The notes under the pieces were generated by a model. The model ran no database searches, was not told where the DNA came from, and saw only the letters and a program-made list of their open reading frames with translations. From NCBI GenBank assembly GCA_048267305.1, contig JBLWXT010000002.1:189713-253712 (forward strand): DNA of 64,000 bases. Reading direction: 5' to 3'. Below, one piece after another: positions 53,016 to 62,817 of the stretch (the stretch's first letter is position 1; each line of letters opens with the position of its first letter). A program made the position numbers and the translations under genes. Source of the DNA: Owenweeksia sp048267305. Its GTDB lineage: Bacteria > Bacteroidota > Bacteroidia > Flavobacteriales > Schleiferiaceae.

Positions 53016-55103
53016 ATGAAAAAAATTACTCATATACACGTTTTAGTCGCTGTGCTTTTTTTACAACTTTCGGTAAACATACATGCCCAAAGTAGGCAGG
53101 ATACTGTAGGCGTGGTAAAAGCCGGGATCGAGGTACAGGCCAGATTTAAAAATGGAGTGGTAGAACTGCGTTGGGCACCCAATGCACATTATACTTTTTC
53201 GCTGACCAAAAGAAAGGGCTATGCCGTTGATCGATATAATGCAGAAACAAAAAGCTATGAGCGCCTGGCGGCTATAAGGCCTTACACCTTGCCAGAGTTT
53301 AAAACCAAATTGGATACTGCCAATATGTATGTAACCTCTGCCGCTCAGGCATTGTGGGGTAAAGAGGGCTTACCGTCAAATCCCAATGCCAACCCACTTG
53401 AAGCAGCCAAGCTAAAGGCGGAAGAACAGAATAATCGCTTTGTTTTTGCCATGCTGTCGGCAGAATATGACCACCAGGCAGCGGTAGGTTTAGGACTTTA
53501 CTTTAAGGATGAAACTGCACAGCCCAATAAGGTATATACCTATAAGGTGTATGCGCTGGATGTAAATCCAAGTGTGCTACAGATAGATACTGCGGGTGTT
53601 TCTCTAAACACCTTTGGAGAGAAAAAGGATATGGCCGTGACCGGTGTTTTTAGTGAATCCTTTGATGGGAAGATAAAACTGCAATGGCCAAAAAGTGAAA
53701 ATAATAGCAGGTATAGCGGTTATTTTATTGAGCGGAAATCAGGTGAGCAATTTGAGCGTCTGAATCACTTACCACACATTTCCAGTGATGCCAATCGCGA
53801 GAATATCTTTAATGTATTTATTGACACAGCCATTACCAATGGTGTAAAATACACCTACCGTATTTTGGGTATCAATTCGTTTGCGAATGTAGAATTGCCA
53901 TCTGTGGAAATTACTACTCAGGGCAACGACTTGAGCGGACCCATACCGCCTAAGTTCCTTCATGCAAAACACCTTTCGGGCAATGAGTTTACACTGTTTT
54001 GGGAGGCCAGTACCATCCAAAGTGATCACGATGGTTTTTTGGTGGCGCGGGCCGGAGATGGTATGGGGCCTTTTGAAATTATTACTGAAAAACCTCTGAG
54101 CACTAAAACTCGTCAATGGGTGGATGAAAATCCTCCACTTCTAAATGAAAGCTATTACATAGTATATGCGGTGGATAAAAACGGCAATAAGAGCGCGAGT
54201 GGGGTGGCCGTAGGACAGTGGCGAGACAGTATTCCTCCGGCCAAACCAACTAATTTAATTGGTTACTCAGATTCTACCGGGGTGGTTATGCTGGCTTGGG
54301 AGTTGGGCGATGAACCCGATTTGTATGGCTACAAGGTTTTTGCAGCCAATGCAAAATACAGGGAATTCCATCAGGTCAATAGTCTTATTGTGGAGGGTAA
54401 TGTTTTTCTCGATAAGATATCTCTTAATACTCTTACAGAGGATATTTTTTATTACGTTACAGCCTTCGATTTTCGCTATAATGCCAGTGTGCACAGCGAT
54501 ACTCTAAAGCTTGCCAAGCCGGATGTAATTCCTCCTACACCCATAGTTTTTAAGAATTATTCTATCACCAGCGATAGCATTTCCATGGAGTGGGCGGCAA
54601 GTTCCAGCCAGGATGTGGAGGCCTATTATATGTTGCGAAAGCTTCCTGAAATGGAAAGGTACGATGTGCTGCAAAAGTTGGAAATGGACGCTACAGGCTT
54701 TACCGATAAAACGGTAGAGCTTAATGTTACCTATGATTATGCTGTGCTGGCGATAGACGATGCAGGTTTGCCATCCTTGCCAAGCGAACCCCTGCGATTA
54801 ACCTGTGTGGATAGAATGTTGAGGCAGGGAATTACAGATCTTTCCGGGTTGATAAATGAAAAAGAGGGCTCTTTTGAACTGCGATGGTCTGCCCCTTGGA
54901 AAGAAGGTATTCAGATAGCCATTTATAGAAATGACAATGATAAGGGGCTGGAAAAACTGGCCCAGCTCCATGGCGATGTGGCGGTATTTGTGGATGACAC
55001 GCTTTACAACAATGGGGGTAAGTTTGATTATGCTGTAAAACTGATCTATCCTGATGGAGGGCAATCTGCCCTGAGCAACGTGGTGACGCTAAAGTTAGAA
55101 TAG
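53016..55103 (+). CDS. fibronectin type III-repeat secreted protein
   Basis: 695 residues from the ATG at 53016; the earlier in-frame ATG at 52968 lies inside the TANFOR gene. Signal peptide HVLVAVLFLQLSVNIHA. About five FN3-like modules follow, each with a Trp in strand B and a YxYxVxAxD-type strand, for example KIKLQWPKSENN ... YTYRILGINS, EFTLFWEASTIQ ... YYIVYAVDKNGN and VVMLAWELGDEP. It lies 10 bp after the TANFOR gene and 4 bp before the barrel gene, so it is part of the same operon. It probably interacts with the TANFOR protein at the cell surface. Confidence 0.82.
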   Translation: MKKITHIHVLVAVLFLQLSVNIHAQSRQDTVGVVKAGIEVQARFKNGVVELRWAPNAHYTFSLTKRKGYAVDRYNAETKSYERLAAIRPYTLPEFKTKLDTANMYVTSAAQALWGKEGLPSNPNANPLEAAKLKAEEQNNRFVFAMLSAEYDHQAAVGLGLYFKDETAQPNKVYTYKVYALDVNPSVLQIDTAGVSLNTFGEKKDMAVTGVFSESFDGKIKLQWPKSENNSRYSGYFIERKSGEQFERLNHLPHISSDANRENIFNVFIDTAITNGVKYTYRILGINSFANVELPSVEITTQGNDLSGPIPPKFLHAKHLSGNEFTLFWEASTIQSDHDGFLVARAGDGMGPFEIITEKPLSTKTRQWVDENPPLLNESYYIVYAVDKNGNKSASGVAVGQWRDSIPPAKPTNLIGYSDSTGVVMLAWELGDEPDLYGYKVFAANAKYREFHQVNSLIVEGNVFLDKISLNTLTEDIFYYVTAFDFRYNASVHSDTLKLAKPDVIPPTPIVFKNYSITSDSISMEWAASSSQDVEAYYMLRKLPEMERYDVLQKLEMDATGFTDKTVELNVTYDYAVLAIDDAGLPSLPSEPLRLTCVDRMLRQGITDLSGLINEKEGSFELRWSAPWKEGIQIAIYRNDNDKGLEKLAQLHGDVAVFVDDTLYNNGGKFDYAVKLIYPDGGQSALSNVVTLKLE

Positions 55104-55107
55104 TACT

Positions 55108-56757
55108 ATGAAGGGATTTGGTATAGTACTGCTCCTTTTTTGCTCCTTTTTTAGCAAGGCCCAGGACATTGAACAAGCATTGAAGGAAAAACCATGGGAC
55201 TATACCGGCTCCATTGGTGGAAACTTTAGTACCTATTCGGTGGATGGTATAACCCCTCAAAGCAACCCTTATTTTTGGAGTATCTACGGAAACTTTACGC
55301 CCATTATATACGGGTTTAAAGCACCTTTTAGATTTGTGATTGGACGGCAGGAACAATCATTTGAACGACCTTTTATTCAAATGGGTATAAGTCCTACATA
55401 CAAATGGGCTACCCTGCATATTGGTACACGCAATATGATGTTTTCTAAATATACCCTGGCCAACCATAGTTTTAATGGTGCGGGTATAGAGCTAACTCCC
55501 GGAAAATGGCGGTTTGCAGCTATGTATGGCCAGTTTAGAAAGGCCAATGAATGGGATTCTACAGATTTGAACTCCCGCTATAGAGTGCAGTATAAGCGGT
55601 TGGGCTATGGTGCCAAATTGGGTTATGGTGGTAAAAAGGGCTTTGTGGAATTCAGCTACTTTAAGGCATGGGACGAGGCTTCATCCCTTACAAATGTATT
55701 ACCCGATACCACTTTGACTCCTGCAGAAAATGCGGTTTTTGGAATAAACATCAGAAAGAATCTGGGTAAGCACATTGACTTTTTTACAGAAGCAGCGGTA
55801 AGCGCTTATACCAGGGATGTAGGCAATGCTTATCTGGGGGAGGATTTACAAAATCCCTTGCTGAAGGCTAATATTACCTCGCGGCTCAACTATGCAGGAG
55901 AAGCTGGCTTTTCCTTTCAACTAAAGCCCGGGAAAATCAGTATTAGTTACCAGCGCATTATGCCTGAATTTGAAACCATGGGGGCTTACTTTATGGCAAA
56001 TGATGTGAGCAATATAAAATTAGCACCGTCATTTCGCTTTTTTAAAAACAAACTAAACATTAATGGCGCGGTAAATTATCAAACCAACAATTTGGAGAAT
56101 AACCGACTTGAAACCACTGAGCGCATTTTTGGTACAGGAAACTTCACCTTCATCCCAAACGCCAGGTGGGGATTGAATGGTAATGTGATTTCTAATAATG
56201 TAAACCAAACCGAAGCTCGCCTCAACAGGCCTGATTCCGTTCGTGTGGCAAATATTTCAAACACGTTTGGCTTAACTCCTTATGTCAATTTTACTGATTC
56301 AAACTCCGTTTCAAACCTTAGTTTGGTATTAAGCCATAGCGAGCTTAATGATAAAAATGTACTGACCAGACAGTTTACTGACTTTAGTGTAACTACCGTA
56401 ATGCTAAATTGGGTTACCACCAAAATCAGGACGGGTCTTTCCATTAATGTGGGTGGAAATATTAACGTCATGAAATTTTATCAGGTAGATAACCTGCGCT
56501 ATGGAGCAACAGTAGGAGGTGGTAATAGTTGGAAGGATGGTAAGTTGACAGCCAATATCAGTAACACATTTAATTTGAGTACTATAAATGCAAAAAGTGA
56601 TGGCTTTAGCAATACCACAAATGGAAGTGTGAGCTACTTACTCTCCACGCGTCATGTTTTCAGCCTCAATTTAAATTTACTGTACAATAAGTCAAATCAG
56701 TTTGTTAGCTATACAGAATTGAGAAGTACAATTTCATACGTGTATACCTTTAGGTAG
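55108..56757 (+). CDS. outer-membrane beta-barrel protein of the TANFOR operon
   Basis: 549 residues. Signal peptide MKGFGIVLLLFCSFFSKA. The mature part is composed of many amphipathic beta strands with aromatic ends (FRFVIGRQEQSFERPFIQMG, KWRFAAMYGQFRKA, HIDFFTEAAVSAYTRD, RTGLSINVGGNINVMKFYQ), and the C-terminus ends SYVYTFR with an aromatic, as in outer-membrane barrels of about 22 strands. It starts 4 bp after the FN3 gene. It may be a porin-like anchor or export channel for the two large proteins. Confidence 0.78.
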   Translation: MKGFGIVLLLFCSFFSKAQDIEQALKEKPWDYTGSIGGNFSTYSVDGITPQSNPYFWSIYGNFTPIIYGFKAPFRFVIGRQEQSFERPFIQMGISPTYKWATLHIGTRNMMFSKYTLANHSFNGAGIELTPGKWRFAAMYGQFRKANEWDSTDLNSRYRVQYKRLGYGAKLGYGGKKGFVEFSYFKAWDEASSLTNVLPDTTLTPAENAVFGINIRKNLGKHIDFFTEAAVSAYTRDVGNAYLGEDLQNPLLKANITSRLNYAGEAGFSFQLKPGKISISYQRIMPEFETMGAYFMANDVSNIKLAPSFRFFKNKLNINGAVNYQTNNLENNRLETTERIFGTGNFTFIPNARWGLNGNVISNNVNQTEARLNRPDSVRVANISNTFGLTPYVNFTDSNSVSNLSLVLSHSELNDKNVLTRQFTDFSVTTVMLNWVTTKIRTGLSINVGGNINVMKFYQVDNLRYGATVGGGNSWKDGKLTANISNTFNLSTINAKSDGFSNTTNGSVSYLLSTRHVFSLNLNLLYNKSNQFVSYTELRSTISYVYTFR

Positions 56758-56779
56758 AGGTGGCTTCATTCAATCTGTT

Positions 56780-57577
56780 TCAAAGTGTAATTGCCTTATT
56801 TTTTGTGTTCAAAAACTTCTTAATTCCGGTAACCACTTCCTCCGTATCTTCCAAATGGGCCATGTGGCCATTTTCGGTAATGAGGGCTGTTACGTTTTCA
56901 GCTTCAAGTTGTTCCTGTAAAAGTTCAAACGGAATGGCAGGATCGTTTTTGCCGGCAATAAACAGAACAGGGTAAGGCCCGAAATGCAAAAGCACTTCAC
57001 GGTCAGGTCTGATCTTCATTCCCTCCAATGCCGCTATTACGCCTTGTTTGGAAGTTTGCAGCGCCTTGGCCTTTACTTCTTTTACTACATCCTTTAGTAT
57101 TCTGCGGTTTTTGGGCCTGAATAAATTTGGAATAGCCACCCTTATAAAAGCCTTATGATTTTGCTTTACCAATTTTATGGCCCTGTCGCGGTCTTTCTGC
57201 TTGGCAGGTGAATCTGCACGCGCATTGGAATTCATTAGGATGATGCCCTTTACCATATCGGGATGCAATTCCGCGAAAGCGAGACAAACATAACCGCCCA
57301 TGGAATGCCCGGCCAGAAACACCTTTTTAAGTTTAAGATGATCCAATAGCGCTTTTACCACCTCGGCCATTTCTTCCATGGTATGGATGTAGCCAAGGTT
57401 ATCCGATTTCCCGTGCCCGGGAAGGTCTAGCGTAATTTTTCGATACGTTTTAGGCAGGTTCTCCACCACGCCATTCCACATACTTTGATCTTCTAAAAAC
57501 CCGTGGAGGAATAGTATGGCGGGGCCTTTGTCTGTAGATCTGAAATTAAAATAGACATCTTTATAGAAAAGTTTCAT
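56780..57577 (-). CDS. alpha/beta fold hydrolase
   Basis: 265 residues, no signal peptide. Oxyanion-hole motif LFLHGFLED, nucleophile elbow GHSMGG (Ser92), acid in FIAGKNDPAIP (about Asp209) and His in NGHMAHLED (about 237) form a full triad. Substrate is unpredictable; it resembles small esterase/haloperoxidase-like enzymes. Its 3' end is duplicated at 44234-44347. It starts 3 bp after the stop of the TPR gene on the same strand, so both share a transcript. Confidence 0.9.
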   Translation of the reverse strand: MKLFYKDVYFNFRSTDKGPAILFLHGFLEDQSMWNGVVENLPKTYRKITLDLPGHGKSDNLGYIHTMEEMAEVVKALLDHLKLKKVFLAGHSMGGYVCLAFAELHPDMVKGIILMNSNARADSPAKQKDRDRAIKLVKQNHKAFIRVAIPNLFRPKNRRILKDVVKEVKAKALQTSKQGVIAALEGMKIRPDREVLLHFGPYPVLFIAGKNDPAIPFELLQEQLEAENVTALITENGHMAHLEDTEEVVTGIKKFLNTKNKAITL

Positions 57578-57580
57578 CTC

Positions 57581-58519
57581 TTAATTGCATATCTCCTTTA
57601 TCACATCATAAGCTTCTCCAGCGCCAAGTTCCCCCGCCTTACTCAGGTCTAAACAAGCCTCATTAACTTTGCCAACAGCCTTGTATGAAAGTCCTCGGTA
57701 AAAGTACAAATGTGCATTAGTGGGCTTTAATTTAATGGCTTTGCTGTAGTCCAGAATGGACTCTTCCCAACGGCCTAATGACGTCAGGCAATATGCTCTA
57801 ACTCCGAAGGGACCGGAATCCTCCGTGTTATTAATTAAATATACATCCAAATCATTAATAGCACCCCTGTAATCCTCAAGCTTCATCTTTGCAACTGCTC
57901 GGTATTTAAGAAGCTCATCAAACGTTGTGATATTATTTAAAGCCAATGAAGGGTATTCTTTTTTGTAATCAATTAGTTGACTTATTAAATACACAGCTTC
58001 TGAATAGTTTTTGCCTTCATAGTTGCAAATACATAGTTGGTCTAAAAAAACCAGTAGTTTAAAGACATTTGCTTTACAGTAGCCGTTTTCAAGCCATTGG
58101 CGCTGCTGCTCGAATAATGATTCAACTTTATCTGATTCTTCACATGGAATACGAGGTGCGAAAGAAAAATTTGATGAAGTGTATGATAAAGAATCGGCAT
58201 GAACCCAAACGCTATCAGCAACTAATGTGTTCACATAAATAAACCCATCTGTCCTTCTTGAATCAATGATTTTGGCATCCTCCGAGAAATATTCAGACTT
58301 GGAATGTTCTTTTACACTGTCACGGTAATACACAAATAGGACGGTAGAATTTGGCGATGAGTCTTTATAAAGTTTGGTGCCGTTTCGTAAAAAAACAGCA
58401 TCTCCAGTTAAATGTATACAATCATCACCTTGTGCAACCAAGCTAAACGATAGAATGAACACCATGGGAATAATTAGACCTGTGAAAGTTTTATTCAAGG
58501 CTGCGAATGATGTCATCAT
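57581..58519 (-). CDS. secreted tetratricopeptide-repeat protein
   Basis: 312 residues. A signal peptide lies at about 12-29 (ending LVAQG). The N-terminal third has a beta-rich SH3-like pattern (GTKLYKDSSPNSTVLFVYY, FIYVNTLVADSVWVHADSL). The C-terminal half holds TPR units, for example GDYRGAINDLDVYL-type and WEESILDYSKAIKLKPTNAHLYFYRGLSY. Periplasmic or lipid-associated scaffold of unknown partner. It is upstream of the hydrolase in a two-gene unit. Confidence 0.75.
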   Translation of the reverse strand: MMTSFAALNKTFTGLIIPMVFILSFSLVAQGDDCIHLTGDAVFLRNGTKLYKDSSPNSTVLFVYYRDSVKEHSKSEYFSEDAKIIDSRRTDGFIYVNTLVADSVWVHADSLSYTSSNFSFAPRIPCEESDKVESLFEQQRQWLENGYCKANVFKLLVFLDQLCICNYEGKNYSEAVYLISQLIDYKKEYPSLALNNITTFDELLKYRAVAKMKLEDYRGAINDLDVYLINNTEDSGPFGVRAYCLTSLGRWEESILDYSKAIKLKPTNAHLYFYRGLSYKAVGKVNEACLDLSKAGELGAGEAYDVIKEICN

Positions 58520-58552
58520 CTTTTGATTTATAAAAGTGACTAAATTTTTTTA

Positions 58553-59842
58553 CTAAGAATTCATTACATCTTCAACTTCCTCCACTTCAATGGGAATTTC
58601 CTTGGTAAGGTTCAGCAACCCATTTTCGGTAATCACTAAATCATCTTCCAGACGAATGCCTAATTTTTCTTCCGGGATATAAATACCCGGCTCACAGGTA
58701 AAGGCCATTCCCACTTCCATAGGGGCTGTCCAAAGTCCGGAGTCGTGAGTATCTAAACCTATATAGTGGCTGGTACCGTGCATAAAGTACTTTTTATAGG
58801 CCGGCCAGTTGGGATCCTGATTCTTTACATCATCCATACTAATCAGTTTGAGGTCCACCAACTCCTTGGTCATAATTTCTCCAACGGCTTTATGGTAATC
58901 ATTAAGATTATTGCCAGGCACCAATAGCTTTTGTGCAGCGTTTTTTACTCTAAGCACAGCATTGTAAACTTCTTTTTGGCGCTCAGTAAACTTTCCGTTT
59001 ACCGGAAAACAACGGGTAACATCACAAGAGTAATTGGCATATTCGGCACCCACATCAAATAATACTAAATCGCCATCTCGTAGCTGGTCATTGTTTTCTA
59101 TATAATGCAGTACACAGGCATTGTATCCACCTCCAATAATTGGGGTATAGGCAAAGCCGCGACTGCGGTTGCGCAAAAACTCATGCATAAATTCGGCTTC
59201 CAGTTCGTACTCCCATTTGCCGGGGGCCATAAATTCCATTACGCGCTTATAGCCCTTAGTGGTAATGTCGGCAGCAGTTTGCATGGCGGCAACCTCATCT
59301 TTTGTTTTGATGGCACGTACCTGATGCATGATGGGTGCGCTGCGCTCGTAATTATGTGCCGGATATTTATTCTTACACCATTTTACAAAACGGGCTTCGC
59401 GGGTTTCCACTTCAAGGTTGGCGCGTAAGTGCTCGTTGCTGTTTAGATATACATTTTCGGTATGGCTCATCACTTCGTTAAAAACGCGCTCAAATTCGGT
59501 GAGCCAAAAAACGCTTTTGATGCCGCTGAGTTCGTAAGCCTGCTCCTTGTTGAGTTTAGCGCCTTCCCATACGGCAATATGGTCGTTGGTTTCTTTAAGG
59601 AAAAGCATTTCGCGATGCTCGGGCTTATAGGCATCCGGAAAAATTACAAGTATGCTTTCTTCCTGGTCAACCCCGCTAAGGGCAAGTATATCACCATGCT
59701 GGCGAAAGGGCAAAGTACTGTCTGCTCCTGTTGGGAAAATATCGTTGCTGTTAAATACGGCAAGAGACTTTGGCTTTAGGTGTTTCCTGAATTTATCGCG
59801 ATTTTGGATATAAACTTCTTTAGGGAGCTGCTGGTATCTCAT
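58553..59842 (-). CDS. aminopeptidase P family Xaa-Pro peptidase
   Basis: 429 residues from the ATG at 59842; a longer frame exists upstream but lacks homology to the family. Cytosolic M24B metallopeptidase removing an N-terminal residue before proline. The N-terminal AMP_N domain (about 1-165) contains FPTGADSTLPFRQHGDILALSG. The pita-bread domain has metal ligands in LFDVGAEYANYSCDVTRCF (two Asp), HGTSHYIGLDTHD (His), EPGIYI and GIRLEDDLVIT (two Glu). It is divergent from sdhC. Confidence 0.94.
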   Translation of the reverse strand: MRYQQLPKEVYIQNRDKFRKHLKPKSLAVFNSNDIFPTGADSTLPFRQHGDILALSGVDQEESILVIFPDAYKPEHREMLFLKETNDHIAVWEGAKLNKEQAYELSGIKSVFWLTEFERVFNEVMSHTENVYLNSNEHLRANLEVETREARFVKWCKNKYPAHNYERSAPIMHQVRAIKTKDEVAAMQTAADITTKGYKRVMEFMAPGKWEYELEAEFMHEFLRNRSRGFAYTPIIGGGYNACVLHYIENNDQLRDGDLVLFDVGAEYANYSCDVTRCFPVNGKFTERQKEVYNAVLRVKNAAQKLLVPGNNLNDYHKAVGEIMTKELVDLKLISMDDVKNQDPNWPAYKKYFMHGTSHYIGLDTHDSGLWTAPMEVGMAFTCEPGIYIPEEKLGIRLEDDLVITENGLLNLTKEIPIEVEEVEDVMNS

Positions 59843-60003
59843 ATTGAACTTATTGAATTGCCTATATTTTGGATTAGCAAAAGAACTCAGATTTTTTTGG
59901 GCAACCAAAGATTTGCCATGGGGAAGTACATGTATGTGCACTAATGTATAGTAAGTTTTGATGGGCCTCAATACTCTATAATCAGTCTAAATAATGGTAT
60001 TTG

Positions 60004-60034
60004 TTGAAGTGTGAACCTCACATCCTTATTTTTG
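60004..60034 (+). promoter_or_regulatory. promoter of the sdhCAB operon
   Basis: TATTTTTG (60027-60034) matches TAnnTTTG, with TTG at 60004-60006 20 bp upstream. It is 31 bp from the sdhC start. Confidence 0.55.
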
Positions 60035-60065
60035 CGCCTCAGGAAAAAATTTAAGATTACACTCA

Positions 60066-60746
60066 ATGAGCACAAATTCAGGGCTTCTCAAGACATCCAT
60101 AGCCAGAAAAGTAGCTATGTCGCTGTCCGCACTCTTCTTGCTTATTTTTTTGTTGCAGCATTTTGCAATTAACTTTACGTCAGTATTTAGTGAGGACACT
60201 TTCAACGACCTTTCCCATTATATGGGTACCAATCCACTAATACAGTTTGTGATGCAGCCTGTATTGGCATTTGGTGTGGCATTTCACTTTATCATGGGCT
60301 TTATTCTCGAAGCTAAAAACAGAAAATCCCGCCCAACAAGCTATGCCAGCTACAATGGTGGGGCTAATAGCAGCTGGATGTCGCGTAATATGATATACAG
60401 CGGCTTGTTTATCCTTTTGTTTTTGGGTTTTCACTTCTACGATTTTTGGTTTCCGGAAATGAATTACAAGTACATTGAACGACTGCCGGAAGATCCGACC
60501 CGCTATTATGGTGAGGTGGTACATATGTTTCAAAACCCAATTAGGGTGATAGTTTACTGCTTGTCCTTTGTGTTTTTAGCACTACACCTGATGCATGGTT
60601 TTCAATCCGCTTTTCAATCACTTGGCGCACGCCATGGCAAATACACTCCGGCTATTAAAAAGATAGGTACACTATACGCCTACCTCATTCCTGCAGGATT
60701 TATCTTTATTGCCATTTTCCATTACGTAAACTCTCTCAACCACTAA
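60066..60746 (+). CDS. sdhC: succinate dehydrogenase/fumarate reductase cytochrome b subunit
   Basis: 226 residues with five transmembrane helices, the length and topology of the single-subunit di-heme anchor found in Bacteroidota and epsilon-proteobacterial enzymes (no separate SdhD). Candidate heme-ligating His residues are in LQHFAINF, VAFHFIMGF, LGFHFYDFW and LALHLMHGFQ. It is 10 bp upstream of sdhA. Confidence 0.93.
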   Translation: MSTNSGLLKTSIARKVAMSLSALFLLIFLLQHFAINFTSVFSEDTFNDLSHYMGTNPLIQFVMQPVLAFGVAFHFIMGFILEAKNRKSRPTSYASYNGGANSSWMSRNMIYSGLFILLFLGFHFYDFWFPEMNYKYIERLPEDPTRYYGEVVHMFQNPIRVIVYCLSFVFLALHLMHGFQSAFQSLGARHGKYTPAIKKIGTLYAYLIPAGFIFIAIFHYVNSLNH

Positions 60747-60756
60747 GAAATTTACT

Positions 60757-62757
60757 ATGAGTCTAGATTCTAAGATTCCAGAAGGGCCATTAGATAAGAA
60801 GTGGCAAAATCATAAAAACAACATTAAACTGGTAAATCCAGCCAATAAGCGGTCAATAGACATTATTGTTGTTGGTACCGGTTTGGCAGGAGGTTCAGCA
60901 GCAGCTTCCCTTGCGGAGCTGGGTTATAATGTAAAGGCCTTTTGCTTTCAGGATAGCCCGCGAAGAGCACACTCCATAGCAGCACAGGGAGGTATTAATG
61001 CCGCCAAAAATTATCAAAATGATGGTGATTCAACCTACCGTCTTTTTTACGATACCGTAAAAGGTGGTGATTACCGCTCCCGCGAAGCAAATGTGTATCG
61101 GCTGGCTGAGGTGTCTGCCAATATCATCGACCAATGTGTGGCTCAGGGTGTGCCCTTTGCCCGTGAGTATGGTGGTATGCTTGATAACCGCTCATTTGGA
61201 GGGGTACAGGTTAGCCGTACCTTTTATGCCAAGGGGCAAACGGGGCAGCAATTGCTGTTGGGTGCCTATTCGGCCATGAGCCGCCAGATTGGTAAGGGAA
61301 AAATTAAGATGTACAATCGCCATGAGATGTTGGATCTTGTGGTTGTAGGAGGTAAGGCCCGCGGTATTATTGCCCGTAACCTTGTTACTGGCGAAATTGA
61401 AAGACATTCTGCACACGCAGTGGTTATAGCCTCTGGTGGATATGGAAACGTGTTTTTCCTTTCTACCAATGCCATGGGAAGTAACGTAACTGCCTCCTGG
61501 AAAATCCATAAAAAGGGAGCGTATTTCGCAAACCCTTGTTACACACAAATTCACCCAACCTGTATTCCCGTTTCGGGTGATCACCAGTCTAAGCTTACGC
61601 TGATGAGTGAGTCGCTGAGAAATGACGGACGTATTTGGGTTCCAAAGAAGAAAGAGGATGCTGAGGCTATTCGTGCCGGAAAGCTAAAACCTACTCAACT
61701 TAAGGAGGAAGACAGGGATTATTATCTGGAAAGAAGATATCCTGCATTTGGAAACCTTGTGCCACGAGACGTAGCTTCAAGAGCCGCTAAGGAACGTTGT
61801 GATGCCGGATATGGCGTAAATGCAACCGGAGAGGCAGTATATCTTGATTTTGCATCAGCTATTCAGCGTTACGGAAAAGAAGCCGCTTTGGTGAACGGGG
61901 AAGATGTGAACAACAAGGAACTTGTTACCAAACTGGGTAAGGAGGTAGTGAAATCCAAGTATGGTAACCTCTTTCAGATGTACGAGAAAATCGTGGCCGA
62001 AAACCCGTATGAAACCCCAATGATGATATATCCGGCTGTACACTACACCATGGGTGGTATTTGGGTAGATTATAATTTGATGACAACTATCCCCGGTTGC
62101 TATGCTGCCGGTGAAGCCAATTTTTCTGATCACGGGGCTAACCGCCTTGGGGCCTCTGCCTTGATGCAGGGCTTGGCAGACGGATACTTCGTATTGCCAT
62201 ATACCATTGGAGATTATTTGGCAGATGATATCCGAACAGGGGAAATCTCAACAGATTTGCCCGAATTTGTTCAGGCAGAGAAAGAAGTGAAGGATCGTTT
62301 GGATTTCTTCATTAAAAATAAAGGAACACATTCAGTTGATTATTTCCATAAGCGACTTGGAAAGGTGATGTGGGATAAGGTAGGCATGGCGCGTAATGCC
62401 AAGGGACTTACAGAGGCTATCGCAGAAATTCGTCAGATCAGAGATGAGTTTTGGAAGGATGTTAGAGTGCCTGGCGAGCTTAATGAGTTTAATCAGGAAT
62501 TGGAAAAAGCCGGCCGTGTAGCTGATTTTCTGGAACTGGCCGAACTATTTGCCATTGATGCTCTGCAAAGAGAAGAATCATGTGGAGGTCACTTCCGTGA
62601 AGAAAGCCAAACAGAAGAAGGCGAAGCCAAACGTGATGATGAAAACTTTACCTACGTGGCGGCCTGGGAGTATACAGGTGATCCCGGCAAGGCCAATCTC
62701 CATAAAGAGGAGTTGAAGTATGAGAACATTGAGTTGAAGCAAAGGTCATACAAGTAG
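60757..62757 (+). CDS. sdhA: succinate dehydrogenase flavoprotein subunit
   Basis: 666 residues, catalytic FAD subunit of complex II. Dinucleotide motif VVGTGLAGGSAAASLAELG, FAD-linked His72 in RRAHSIAAQGGIN, and the substrate-site segment AVHYTMGGIWVDYNL with a later HGANRLGASALMQGL. Length and features fit the B-type enzyme of Bacteroidota. Located on the cytoplasmic face of the inner membrane with SdhB. Confidence 0.97.
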   Translation: MSLDSKIPEGPLDKKWQNHKNNIKLVNPANKRSIDIIVVGTGLAGGSAAASLAELGYNVKAFCFQDSPRRAHSIAAQGGINAAKNYQNDGDSTYRLFYDTVKGGDYRSREANVYRLAEVSANIIDQCVAQGVPFAREYGGMLDNRSFGGVQVSRTFYAKGQTGQQLLLGAYSAMSRQIGKGKIKMYNRHEMLDLVVVGGKARGIIARNLVTGEIERHSAHAVVIASGGYGNVFFLSTNAMGSNVTASWKIHKKGAYFANPCYTQIHPTCIPVSGDHQSKLTLMSESLRNDGRIWVPKKKEDAEAIRAGKLKPTQLKEEDRDYYLERRYPAFGNLVPRDVASRAAKERCDAGYGVNATGEAVYLDFASAIQRYGKEAALVNGEDVNNKELVTKLGKEVVKSKYGNLFQMYEKIVAENPYETPMMIYPAVHYTMGGIWVDYNLMTTIPGCYAAGEANFSDHGANRLGASALMQGLADGYFVLPYTIGDYLADDIRTGEISTDLPEFVQAEKEVKDRLDFFIKNKGTHSVDYFHKRLGKVMWDKVGMARNAKGLTEAIAEIRQIRDEFWKDVRVPGELNEFNQELEKAGRVADFLELAELFAIDALQREESCGGHFREESQTEEGEAKRDDENFTYVAAWEYTGDPGKANLHKEELKYENIELKQRSYK

Positions 62758-62817
62758 TCATTCTGGTTTAAATTATTGAATAAGTAGCCGTTTTAGCGGC
62801 AATTAAAATAGCAAAGC

